DNA of 6,557 nucleotides from Anaerolineaceae bacterium (GTDB lineage: Bacteria; Chloroflexota; Anaerolineae; Anaerolineales; Villigracilaceae): positions 1-6,557 of the forward strand of contig VFKQ01000158.1 of NCBI GenBank assembly GCA_009885445.1, in the 5' to 3' direction. Position 1 is the first letter of the stretch, and the number at the start of each line of letters is the position of its first letter. The notes under the pieces are model-generated. The model was not told the origin of the DNA. It saw only the letters and a list, made by a program, of their open reading frames with translations, and made no database searches. Both the position numbers and the translations under genes were made by a program. Positions 1 through 6,186 of the stretch are shown here, piece after piece.

Positions 1-1485
1 CTACGGGTTTAACCCGCTGATGATCTGGCTGTACAGGTCTGAGCAGGTGCAGGCGGTGACGGTCAGTGCGCCTTTCACCAGTCTGCCCAAATAAACTTCG
101 GCGCCGCGCTCAACTGTCCAGCCTTCCATGACGAAGGCTAGCGGGCCGCTGGCGAGAATCCATTCGCCATTATATTTGCGCGCAAGGTGGACATGCGTGC
201 CTGTGACGCGGCCACCCTCGCAGGAGGGGTAGCCTACGAAGTCGCCGCGACTCACTTCCAGCCCCAGCGGGACTCGCTCGCGGGTGGCCAGGTGCAAATA
301 AAAGATGACCCAGCCCGTGCGTTCGTTTCCGTCTTTGTCGAGATCCAGCACAACTGTGCCCAACTCCGAGCGGACAATGAGTCCGTCGGCCATTGCAGTG
401 ACGTAGTTCTTGTCGTCTGCTACGAAACATCCGCTGACGTCAGCCGGTGGTGCGAAATCCACAGCGGTGAAGGGTTCGCCGGTGCCCCAGCCCGTGTGCG
501 GACCTCCGGTGTATGTCCACGATTGGCCGGGAGGGAAGGGCAGGGGGAATTCGGGTTGGCGCAAACTGCCCGGGATGATGACCGTTTCGTCGAGCCAGGC
601 ACCCGCAAACAGGGCGGTGTAGGTGCGCGCCAGCCCGAGCGGACCGATCGCAGTGGCGAAATCCTGTCCGGCGTAAATCCTTGAATAGTAGTATTGAATG
701 CCAACGCTGGCCGCGTTTTCACCCGGGTCAGGTCGGAACTGACTGCCATCGGGCAGGTCGAAGGAAGTGAGGTCGCCGATGCGCCAGCCGTAGTATCCGT
801 TGTTGAGTGTGTTCGCCGCCCAGACGAGTTGCAGATACATGCTGGTGTAATACACGCGTTCGTAACCGAGCAAATAGGTTGAGTCAGGTTTCTCGGGATT
901 CGTCAGCGCGCCAGTTTGATATTCGAGCACAGCGAGGAGCAAGCGCGGACTGACGCTGTAGTTGGTGGCGACGTAATCAATCAACCCGGGGCCGGTGCGC
1001 CATTGGCCGCCCGCATACGCGCGGAAGTTTGAAAGCCAGCCGTCGTATTGCGAAACGAAGGCTGTGGTGTCGAAGCCAATTAACGGGGGGCCGTTGACGA
1101 AGGCATTGTCGGGGAGAATCTGATACGGGCTGGCCCATAACGCCAAATAATAAACAGGAATTTTCATGGGCATGCCCGGCGGCATGGTCGTCGCGTCGGC
1201 AGGGATAAATGGATTCGCCGTTAATATTTCTGCGACCGTGGTGTTGAAGCGCGCCGCTAATGCGGGCAGGTTGTCACCGCTTTGGGCCACGTAATCAATT
1301 AGTTCGCCGGGTTGATAGTTTGGGCGCGTGGGCAGAGGTGTGGGGCCAGTGAACGTGGCCGTGGCGGGGACGTTTTTGTTTTGATCTGCAAGCGCGGCGA
1401 AACTCTGTCCTTGTGCATTTGGCGCGCAGGCAGAGAGGATTAACGTGATGGTGATTAAGATATCGGGAAGATTTTTTTTAGACAT
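1..1485 (-). CDS. LysM + M23 peptidase lipoprotein, paralogue A
   Basis: Predicted surface lipoprotein that binds and cleaves peptidoglycan; 494 residues from the chosen start, with the TAG stop on the first three bases of the window. A signal peptide ends in lipobox LSAC (lipid-anchored Cys20), followed by a Thr/Pro linker, a LysM domain (about 63-111, containing QSGDNLPALAARF), a helical middle domain (about 120-300, with RLLLAVLEYQTG at 181-192) and a C-terminal M23 domain. Visible M23 residues are His330 and Asp343 (H-x12-D), YLH His398 and H-V-H at 431-433. A DxDxDG loop (381-386) precedes YLH, and Cys353/Cys422 could form a disulfide. The inner ATG at 1485 is preferred over the ATG at 1503 because the upstream one overlaps a TAAAAT hexamer and would lengthen the signal peptide n-region. 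The C-terminal CTC (Cys479, Cys481) is unique to this copy. The family call is firm; the substrate bond is inferred. Confidence 0.88.
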   Translation of the reverse strand: MSKKNLPDILITITLILSACAPNAQGQSFAALADQNKNVPATATFTGPTPLPTRPNYQPGELIDYVAQSGDNLPALAARFNTTVAEILTANPFIPADATTMPPGMPMKIPVYYLALWASPYQILPDNAFVNGPPLIGFDTTAFVSQYDGWLSNFRAYAGGQWRTGPGLIDYVATNYSVSPRLLLAVLEYQTGALTNPEKPDSTYLLGYERVYYTSMYLQLVWAANTLNNGYYGWRIGDLTSFDLPDGSQFRPDPGENAASVGIQYYYSRIYAGQDFATAIGPLGLARTYTALFAGAWLDETVIIPGSLRQPEFPLPFPPGQSWTYTGGPHTGWGTGEPFTAVDFAPPADVSGCFVADDKNYVTAMADGLIVRSELGTVVLDLDKDGNERTGWVIFYLHLATRERVPLGLEVSRGDFVGYPSCEGGRVTGTHVHLARKYNGEWILASGPLAFVMEGWTVERGAEVYLGRLVKGALTVTACTCSDLYSQIISGLNP

Positions 1486-1501
1486 TGTGCATTTCAAAAA
1501 C

Positions 1502-1529
1502 ATTTTACGAAGTAGCGGCGACTTGACCA
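1502..1529 (-). promoter_or_regulatory. Candidate promoter of paralogue A
   Basis: On the minus strand, TGGTCA (1529-1524, 4 of 6 matches to TTGACA) is followed after 16 bases by TAAAAT (1507-1502, 5 of 6 matches to TATAAT). The hexamer ends 16 bases before the chosen ATG, so the 5' leader would be only about 9 bases. No Shine-Dalgarno sequence is visible. The -10 overlaps the upstream in-frame ATG, which argues against that ATG as start. Confidence 0.45.
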
Positions 1530-1541
1530 GTTATTTTATTT

Positions 1542-1617
1542 ATCCGTTGATTACATAGATTTCCGCAGATTTTCCACTTGAAATTTTTTATCTGCGTAAT
1601 CGGCGAAATCTGCGGAT
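1542..1617. repeat. Long imperfect palindrome of GCAGATT-type units
   Basis: The left arm (1542-1570) and right arm (1590-1617) are imperfect reverse complements around a 19-base loop. Matching blocks include ATCCG, two GATT blocks and GCAGAT. Within each arm a unit of about 10 bases (type CCGCAGATTA) recurs, so the palindrome also has internal direct repeats. It fills the gap between the stop of paralogue B and the promoter of paralogue A. The minus-strand transcript has A-rich sequence, not a U-tract, after the hairpin, so it is not a classical intrinsic terminator. It resembles dispersed intergenic palindromes seen in environmental bacteria; whether it recurs in this genome cannot be seen here. 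Confidence 0.7.
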
Positions 1618-1636
1618 TATTTCCAAGCTTGGTTAT

Positions 1637-3265
1637 TTACTCATCCTCACGCAAACGGATAATCACTGACCACGACTGTCCCACCGGGTCGGCGATGACG
1701 GTGCGCGCGCCGCGCGTCATGGTGCCTTCATAAGATTTTGTGCCGGTGTGGACGGTCCAATTGCTGAGCACCATTGGCGCGGGGCCGTCGCCGTCGGCCA
1801 GCATCCACTCGCCGTTGTATTTGCGCGAGAAGTGCAAGTGTGTTCCAGTGGAGGAGCCGCCCTCGCACGAGGCGTGTCCAATGCGGTCGTCGGTTTTTAC
1901 TAAAGTGCTTTTGGCAATCCGGTCTGCGGTTGCAACATGCAGGTAGACGATGTTCCAGCCGGTTTGCTCGAGTCCGTCGCCGTCCATGTCCACGACAACG
2001 ACGCCGTGACTCGAGCGTACCACCGTCCCGGGACCGGCGGAGAGAATCCACGTTTTGGTTTCTTCGCATCCGCCATGTTCGCTGGAGGGCGCAAAGTCTA
2101 CAGCGGCGAGCACGGTTTCGGGCTGGCCATAAACTTCCTCGGTGATCTTGCCCCACGCGCCGTGCGGGCCGCCGGTCAGGCTCCATTCAAAATTTATTTG
2201 AAAGGGCAAGACGAGTTTGGGCTGGGAGAGTCCGCCAGTGATCAGTGGTTCGACTGCATTGGCGCGCGCGAACCCATCACCAAACATTTTTGTGTAAAGC
2301 GCTTCAAAACTATTCGCCCCGCCCGGCGTGATGATCTGTTCCCATTCGGCGCGGTTATGTCTGAGCGAGAAAAAATATTGAACGGCGGCTGAACCCGCAT
2401 TGAGCGCGGGGTCGAGGCGCAACGTTTCGCCGTTGGGAAAAGTCAGCGTGGTTAATTTCCCCGAGCGCCAGCCATAATATCCAACATGCAAATGATTCAC
2501 CGTCCACACCATTTGCGAGAACAGGCCTTTGAAGCGCAGAGTCTCGTAGGCCATGGGGTATTGCTCGTGTAAAGTGTCGGGCGTGGCGCCGTACACCCAG
2601 TGGCTTTCATATTCAAGCATGGCCAAAAGCAAACGCGGGTTGATCGAATTTTCAAATGCGAGCCGTTCGATTTCCTGCGGCCCTGTCGTCCACGCGGTGG
2701 AACTTAAATATTCGCGATACGTGGATAAGTAACCGCTCGCGCCGAGAATAAAAGTATTGATATCAAAATCTGCCGACGTGGCTGAAAAAACAAATTCGGC
2801 ATCCGGCAAAATTTGTTGAGACGGGCCGGTTTGCAAATCCAATTTTTTCTGGATGATTAACAGCGTGCCTGGCTCGATGAACCCAACGGGCGGAAGATTC
2901 TTCGGCGAGGCGATCTCGCTTCTTTCCACCCCAAAGCGGGTTGCCACTGTCGGAATCGTGTCGCCACTTTGAGCGTAATACAAAATCGGCTGGACGGAGG
3001 AAGTGGGGCTTGGGTTTTCTCCGCCACCCTGAAGCGGAATAAAAGTTGGCGTCAACGTAAAAGTGGAGCTGGGAATCGGCAACGGCGTTTGCGTTTCAAT
3101 CAGCGGAAACTCCAGCGTTGGGTTTGCGCTTGTAGCGCTGGTCGTGACGCTAACGGGTTGCAACGGCGTGGGTGTGGAGTATTGGCCCCACAGCGATGTG
3201 TCGCCAGTTCCGCAGGAAAGCAGTAATAACGAAATGATGGTCAGCGCGCAGAGGGTGCGATTCAT
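1637..3265 (-). CDS. LysM + M23 peptidase lipoprotein, paralogue B
   Basis: Predicted surface lipoprotein of 542 residues, the longest of the three paralogues. The signal peptide ends in lipobox LLSC (Cys18). A long Thr/Ser/Pro linker (about 19-94) leads to a LysM domain (about 95-139, QSGDTIPTVATRFGV), a middle domain with NPRLLLAMLEYESHW (209-223) and the M23 domain. Metal and catalytic candidates are His368, Asp390, YLH His443 and H-L-H at 476-478. The H-to-D spacing is 22 residues against 13 in A and C, so nine residues are inserted there. The DMDGDG loop is at 426-431 and the Cys pair at 400/467. Its middle domain keeps Glu-Ser (220-221) where A has Gln-Thr and C has Arg-Thr. The inner ATG at 3265 is chosen over the one at 3304 because it starts directly at the signal peptide and a perfect TATAAT lies nine bases upstream. 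Confidence 0.88.
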   Translation of the reverse strand: MNRTLCALTIISLLLLSCGTGDTSLWGQYSTPTPLQPVSVTTSATSANPTLEFPLIETQTPLPIPSSTFTLTPTFIPLQGGGENPSPTSSVQPILYYAQSGDTIPTVATRFGVERSEIASPKNLPPVGFIEPGTLLIIQKKLDLQTGPSQQILPDAEFVFSATSADFDINTFILGASGYLSTYREYLSSTAWTTGPQEIERLAFENSINPRLLLAMLEYESHWVYGATPDTLHEQYPMAYETLRFKGLFSQMVWTVNHLHVGYYGWRSGKLTTLTFPNGETLRLDPALNAGSAAVQYFFSLRHNRAEWEQIITPGGANSFEALYTKMFGDGFARANAVEPLITGGLSQPKLVLPFQINFEWSLTGGPHGAWGKITEEVYGQPETVLAAVDFAPSSEHGGCEETKTWILSAGPGTVVRSSHGVVVVDMDGDGLEQTGWNIVYLHVATADRIAKSTLVKTDDRIGHASCEGGSSTGTHLHFSRKYNGEWMLADGDGPAPMVLSNWTVHTGTKSYEGTMTRGARTVIADPVGQSWSVIIRLREDE

Positions 3266-3274
3266 GTTGTGGTG

Positions 3275-3280
3275 ATTATA
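3275..3280 (-). promoter_or_regulatory. -10 box of paralogue B, close to the start codon
   Basis: A perfect TATAAT on the minus strand with nine bases between it and the chosen ATG. Normal spacing to the transcription start would place +1 within two or three bases of the ATG, so the mRNA would be effectively leaderless. No convincing -35 hexamer stands 17 bases upstream (TGAATG, 2 of 6) and there is no Shine-Dalgarno. Confidence 0.5.
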
Positions 3281-3314
3281 CTCGCGCGTTGGAGCGGCAT
3301 TCATGCAGGGTTAA

Positions 3315-3352
3315 TAAAAAAGTGACAGTCACCTTGAAGGTGACTGTCACTT
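3315..3352 (-). terminator. Intrinsic terminator after paralogue C
   Basis: Two perfectly complementary 16-base arms (AAGTGACAGTCACCTT at 3320-3335 and its reverse complement at 3337-3352) surround one central base, so the actual loop is a few bases. On the minus strand the stem runs directly into TTTTTTATT, giving a textbook intrinsic terminator five bases after the TGA stop of paralogue C. Each arm is itself a small palindrome (GTGAC-A-GTCAC), making the element doubly symmetric. There is no T-tract on the plus side. Confidence 0.88.
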
Positions 3353-3357
3353 GGCCC

Positions 3358-4956
3358 TCAGCGCGTGATCATATTCTGCTCGTTCATCGCTTCGAGCGCT
3401 TCGAGGCTGACTCCACCGCGAGTCAGAAAACCGTCGTACACATTTCCTGTCCCAGAAGAAATCCAGCCGTCGAGATTAAATGGAATCGGGCCGTCGGCAG
3501 AAATCCATTCGCCGTTGTATTTGCGCGCCATGTGCAAATGTGTGGCGTTGGAGAGTCCGCCTTCGCAGGAGGGGTGCCCGATGCGCTGACCAGCCTTCAC
3601 ACGCGTCCCCGGCTCGACTCGCTCACGCGCTTCGATGTGCATGTACAAAACCACCCAGCCGGTTTGCTCGAGTCCGTCGCCGTCGATATCTTGAATCACT
3701 TGCCCGTTGCCAGTGCGCACGATGACTCCGTCGGTGACGGCGGTGACCCAATTATCAGACGAGAAGCAACCCGCTTGATCAGTGACCGGTGCGAAGTCGA
3801 GCGCGGCCCAGGCGGAGCCATCGTCCCAGCCGCCGTGCGGACCGCCGGTGTAGGCCCAGGTGACTCCGCGCTCGAAGGGCAGGGCCATGCGCGGTTGAGT
3901 CAGGCCGCTGGGAATCAGCGGCTCGACGGAGCGCTCGAAGGGGATGCCGAAAAGATTTGTGTAGGTTTGATAAAAGCCGCCCTCGGTCACATCAATTTCC
4001 CAGGTGAAGCGATCGTCGAGGCTGGCGAAAAGATTTTGCACACCCGCTGTGCCGGCGTTGATGGTCGCGTCCACGGGGACGACGGATCCATCTGCCAGCA
4101 CCCAGGCAGAGACGGCGTTGGCGCGCCAGAAATAGTAGCCGCGATTTAATTCGTCAGCGGCGTAGGTGAGTTGATAATACAAACCGAGTCGCGAGAACTC
4201 AGCGATGCCCAATGCGTAGTCGGTTTGAAACGGAGTCGGGTTGCTGACCCAGCCGGTGCGATGCTCAATCAGCGCAATCAACAAGCGTGGGTTAACAGAA
4301 TAATTTTGCGCCACCATTTCAACGATCTGCGGCGCGGTGAGATATTCGCCGTTGACTTCCTCCACGAACGCGGACAAGTATCCGCCGCGCTGTGCTACGA
4401 AGCCCGCGATGTCGAAGTCCGCGCTGGCCGGGCCGTAGACCAATTCTGAATCGGGAATCATTTTGAAGGCTGGCCCGCGCAAACCAGGTTCTGCGACGGG
4501 GATGAGCAAAACTTGTCCGACGCTTAAGACGTTCGGGTCGGTGATTCCATTCGCGGCCATCAGTGCTTCGACGCTGATGCCGAATCCCTCGGCGATGGAG
4601 CCGAGTGTGTCGCCTTCCTGGACGATGTATTGGTCCGCGTCGCCGCGCGTGGTGGGCAGTGTGCGCGGACTGTCTGGCGTGGGTGTCATGTACGCGTCGA
4701 AGAATGAACGCGGCGTGGCGATTAGTTGATTGAGCGGCACCGCCGTGGGCACGATGAACGGCGCGTCAGTGGGGGACGGGCCGGGTGGGTCGAACCCGCT
4801 ACCGGCGGGTGCGCTTGAGGCGGGGGTGACGGATCCGCCGAGGGGCACGAAGGGGTTGTAGGCGGGCAGTCCGCTGGTGAGGGTGGGAGTCCCCGTCGCG
4901 CAGGCGGAGAGGAAGGATGCGGCGATGAGTCCGCTGATTAATTTTGAAATTTTCAT
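3358..4956 (-). CDS. LysM + M23 peptidase lipoprotein, paralogue C
   Basis: Predicted surface lipoprotein of 532 residues, first transcribed of the three paralogues. The signal peptide MKISKLISGLIAASFLSAC ends in lipobox LSAC (Cys19). A Pro/Gly/Thr-rich linker (about 20-105) precedes the best LysM of the set (about 109-153, VQEGDTLGSIAEGFGISVEA). The middle domain contains VNPRLLIALIEHRTGW (221-236). The M23 domain shows His374 and Asp387 (H-x12-D), YMH His440 and H-L-H at 473-475, with DIDGDG at 423-428 and Cys397/Cys464. The inner ATG at 4956 is preferred over an in-frame ATG at 5010, because that upstream start would put 18 extra residues before a good signal peptide and would lie inside a palindrome. 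A strong terminator follows, so it appears to be monocistronic. Peptidoglycan endopeptidase activity is inferred from the family. Confidence 0.9.
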   Translation of the reverse strand: MKISKLISGLIAASFLSACATGTPTLTSGLPAYNPFVPLGGSVTPASSAPAGSGFDPPGPSPTDAPFIVPTAVPLNQLIATPRSFFDAYMTPTPDSPRTLPTTRGDADQYIVQEGDTLGSIAEGFGISVEALMAANGITDPNVLSVGQVLLIPVAEPGLRGPAFKMIPDSELVYGPASADFDIAGFVAQRGGYLSAFVEEVNGEYLTAPQIVEMVAQNYSVNPRLLIALIEHRTGWVSNPTPFQTDYALGIAEFSRLGLYYQLTYAADELNRGYYFWRANAVSAWVLADGSVVPVDATINAGTAGVQNLFASLDDRFTWEIDVTEGGFYQTYTNLFGIPFERSVEPLIPSGLTQPRMALPFERGVTWAYTGGPHGGWDDGSAWAALDFAPVTDQAGCFSSDNWVTAVTDGVIVRTGNGQVIQDIDGDGLEQTGWVVLYMHIEARERVEPGTRVKAGQRIGHPSCEGGLSNATHLHMARKYNGEWISADGPIPFNLDGWISSGTGNVYDGFLTRGGVSLEALEAMNEQNMITR

Positions 4957-4963
4957 GGGAGCG

Positions 4964-4969
4964 ATTTTA
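4964..4969 (-). promoter_or_regulatory. -10-like box of paralogue C, leaderless spacing
   Basis: TAAAAT (5 of 6) on the minus strand ends seven bases before the ATG, which is the spacing expected if transcription begins on the A of the start codon. The seven bases between (CGCTCCC) hold no Shine-Dalgarno. No clear -35 is seen 17 bases upstream. Confidence 0.45.
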
Positions 4970-4996
4970 CCAAAGGAGATTGAGTGAATTTTTTTT

Positions 4997-5049
4997 GCCA
5001 CAGAGATCACTGAGGTTTAAAATTCAGCATTCTCTGCGCTCTCTGTGGC
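4997..5049. repeat. Palindrome of CCACAGAG type
   Basis: Arms 4997-5015 and 5031-5049 are 19 bases each, with a perfect outer block GCCACAGAGA and about four mismatches further in, around a 15-base loop. The arms contain short direct repeats (ACAGAGA, ACTGAGG). It occupies the gap between the fdhD stop and the start of paralogue C. On the minus strand an A-run follows the stem, so it is not an intrinsic terminator in the direction of transcription. Same general architecture as the palindrome at 1542-1617 but different sequence. Confidence 0.72.
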
Positions 5050-5059
5050 GAATATGCTC

Positions 5060-5833
5060 TTAAAGACCAACCCTGTGCGCGTGGGTGTAGACGTTGAAGC
5101 GCTGACGGCGCGCGTAACCGATGAGGGTGATGCCGTAGCGCTCGGCCATTTCGATTGAGAGCGAGCTCGGCGAGGTGCGCGAGACGATCATGGGTGCGCC
5201 GAGACGCGCGGCCTTTTGCAACATCTCTGAGCTGATGCGGCCAGTGGTGATTAAGATGCGCGTTGCGGGCCAGATGTTTTGCATGAGGCACAGGCCGGCG
5301 ATTTTGTCGAGCGTGTTGTGGCGGCCAATGTCTTCGGCGGAAATTAAAACTTTTTCGCCGTCGCTCAACGCGGAGGTGTGGACGCCGCCGGTTTCGCGAT
5401 AGAGGCTTTGCGACTCAAATAAATTTTCAACCAGTTTGCCAATGGCGGCGGGTTGCAGGATTAATTTATTTTGCTCAAAATTGACATTTGGTTTGGCGAG
5501 CAAATCCACCGCTGTAACGCCGCCTGTGCAACCGGAGGTGCGCCGCCAGCTTGTCGGCTGCTGCACGGTGTGATCGAGCCACACGTCCACGTTGTCGCCA
5601 TGTTCGCAGATGCGCGCATCGGACACTTCACTGAACTCGTTGATAACGCCTTCGTTAAATAAAAATCCGACCGCCAGGGCTTCGAGATGAATCGGCGTAC
5701 ACATGAACGACAGCCACACTTCGCCGTTCACCGTCAGCGAGACGGGCGTCTCGACGATGGTCTCGGCGTCGTGTGGTTTCCATTTGTCGAATTCGTATTG
5801 TTCGTAGTGAATTGCTTTTTGAGGGGTGAGCAT
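5060..5833 (-). CDS. fdhD: FdhD, formate dehydrogenase accessory sulfurtransferase
   Basis: Cytoplasmic protein that passes sulfur from a cysteine desulfurase to the bis-MGD molybdenum or tungsten cofactor, which formate dehydrogenase needs for activity. It has 257 residues, the usual family length. Hallmarks in order are ETPVSLTVNG near the N-terminus, SGCTGG around Cys102, GGVHTSALSD, EDIGRHNTLDKIAG, TTGRISSEMLQKAARLGAP and a C-terminal GITLIGYARRQRFNVYTH. The persulfide Cys is present, but the second Cys of the E. coli-type CxxC is Gly here. The start at 5833 is chosen because GGAG stands five bases before that ATG; a GTG at 5854 would add seven residues and lies inside the upstream palindrome. 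No formate dehydrogenase gene is visible in the window, and the nearest upstream neighbour is the cytochrome b5-like gene. Confidence 0.96.
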   Translation of the reverse strand: MLTPQKAIHYEQYEFDKWKPHDAETIVETPVSLTVNGEVWLSFMCTPIHLEALAVGFLFNEGVINEFSEVSDARICEHGDNVDVWLDHTVQQPTSWRRTSGCTGGVTAVDLLAKPNVNFEQNKLILQPAAIGKLVENLFESQSLYRETGGVHTSALSDGEKVLISAEDIGRHNTLDKIAGLCLMQNIWPATRILITTGRISSEMLQKAARLGAPMIVSRTSPSSLSIEMAERYGITLIGYARRQRFNVYTHAHRVGL

Positions 5834-5837
5834 TGTT

Positions 5838-5849
5838 ACTCCAATTTTA
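5838..5849 (-). promoter_or_regulatory. fdhD -10-like box and ribosome binding site
   Basis: Minus strand TAAAAT (5849-5844) is followed by T and then GGAG, with five bases (TAACA) before the fdhD ATG. This is the only gene here with a recognisable Shine-Dalgarno. Only ten bases separate the hexamer from the ATG, so if TAAAAT is the real -10 most of the GGAG might not be transcribed. Either fdhD is read through from the cytochrome b5-like gene using the GGAG, or it starts leaderless; the sequence allows both. Confidence 0.4.
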
Positions 5850-5911
5850 ACCACCGATGAAAGAGATAAAAGAATTTGGTTTTATCGCTTTCATCCCTTC
5901 CATCCGTGGTT
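5849..5911. repeat. Asymmetric palindrome of CCACGGATG type
   Basis: The left arm (5849-5871, 23 bases) and right arm (5880-5911, 32 bases) are reverse complements apart from two mismatches and one extra block of nine bases in the longer arm; the loop is eight bases. The extra block duplicates its neighbour (GGATGGAAG then GGATGAAAG on the minus strand), so the arms differ by one repeat unit. It sits between the stop of the cytochrome b5-like gene and the fdhD -10-like box. No U-tract follows on the minus strand. Confidence 0.75.
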
Positions 5912-5924
5912 GCTTGATAAGAAT

Positions 5925-6173
5925 TTATTTCAGCCGCCCAATCACCTTCACGCAGGGACGCGTAAAGACTTCCTCTTTGTGCGGCGCGTCGGGAAGTTCG
6001 CTGGTTAAGTCCTGGCCGGGGAAGTGCAAATTCTCGTGCAGGTCGAGTCGCCACTTGGGGCAATCGGTCACATCGTAGACGATGCCCGCATGGGCCACAA
6101 ATTTTCGCGATCCGCGCTCGCCGCTATTGCGACGCAGTTCGATTAAAGTGATTATCCGCTCGGGGATTTCCAT
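5925..6173 (-). CDS. Small cytochrome b5-like heme/steroid-binding protein
   Basis: An 82-residue protein without signal peptide or membrane segment, so probably cytoplasmic. The core (about 25-82) fits the short prokaryotic cytochrome b5-like domain: FVAHAGIVYDVTDCPKW, then the Trp-to-His region ending HENLHFPGQDLTSELPDAPH, then VFTRPCVKVIGRLK. This is shorter than eukaryotic cytochrome b5 and lacks the HPGG signature. His46, His50 and His65 are candidate axial ligands, with His50 and His65 most likely by alignment from memory. The ATG at 6173 is chosen over an upstream ATG at 6338, which would add 55 residues overlapping the neighbouring hydrolase gene; a perfect TATAAT lies 13 bases before it. 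Placement next to fdhD hints at redox metabolism, but heme binding is unproven and another small ligand is possible. Confidence 0.8.
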   Translation of the reverse strand: MEIPERIITLIELRRNSGERGSRKFVAHAGIVYDVTDCPKWRLDLHENLHFPGQDLTSELPDAPHKEEVFTRPCVKVIGRLK

Positions 6174-6186
6174 AATGACTGCGCAT

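Noticed and set aside
1542..1617. Short CRISPR-like array
   Set aside because: The units are about 10 bases, contiguous and inverted between arms; there are no regular spacers and no cas genes.
3289..4149. Long plus-strand open frame of 286 codons antisense to paralogue C
   Set aside because: It starts inside the 5' region of B, runs through the terminator hairpin and lies opposite a gene with full domain support. Its protein has no recognisable domain and reflects the GC-biased codon pattern of the opposite strand.
1..4956. One operon for the three lipoprotein genes
   Set aside because: A strong terminator follows C, a palindrome separates B from A, and each gene has its own -10-like box, so separate transcription is more likely.
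4997..5049. Hairpin as an intrinsic terminator of fdhD
   Set aside because: The T-run is on the plus strand before the hairpin, so the minus-strand transcript has A residues after the stem.
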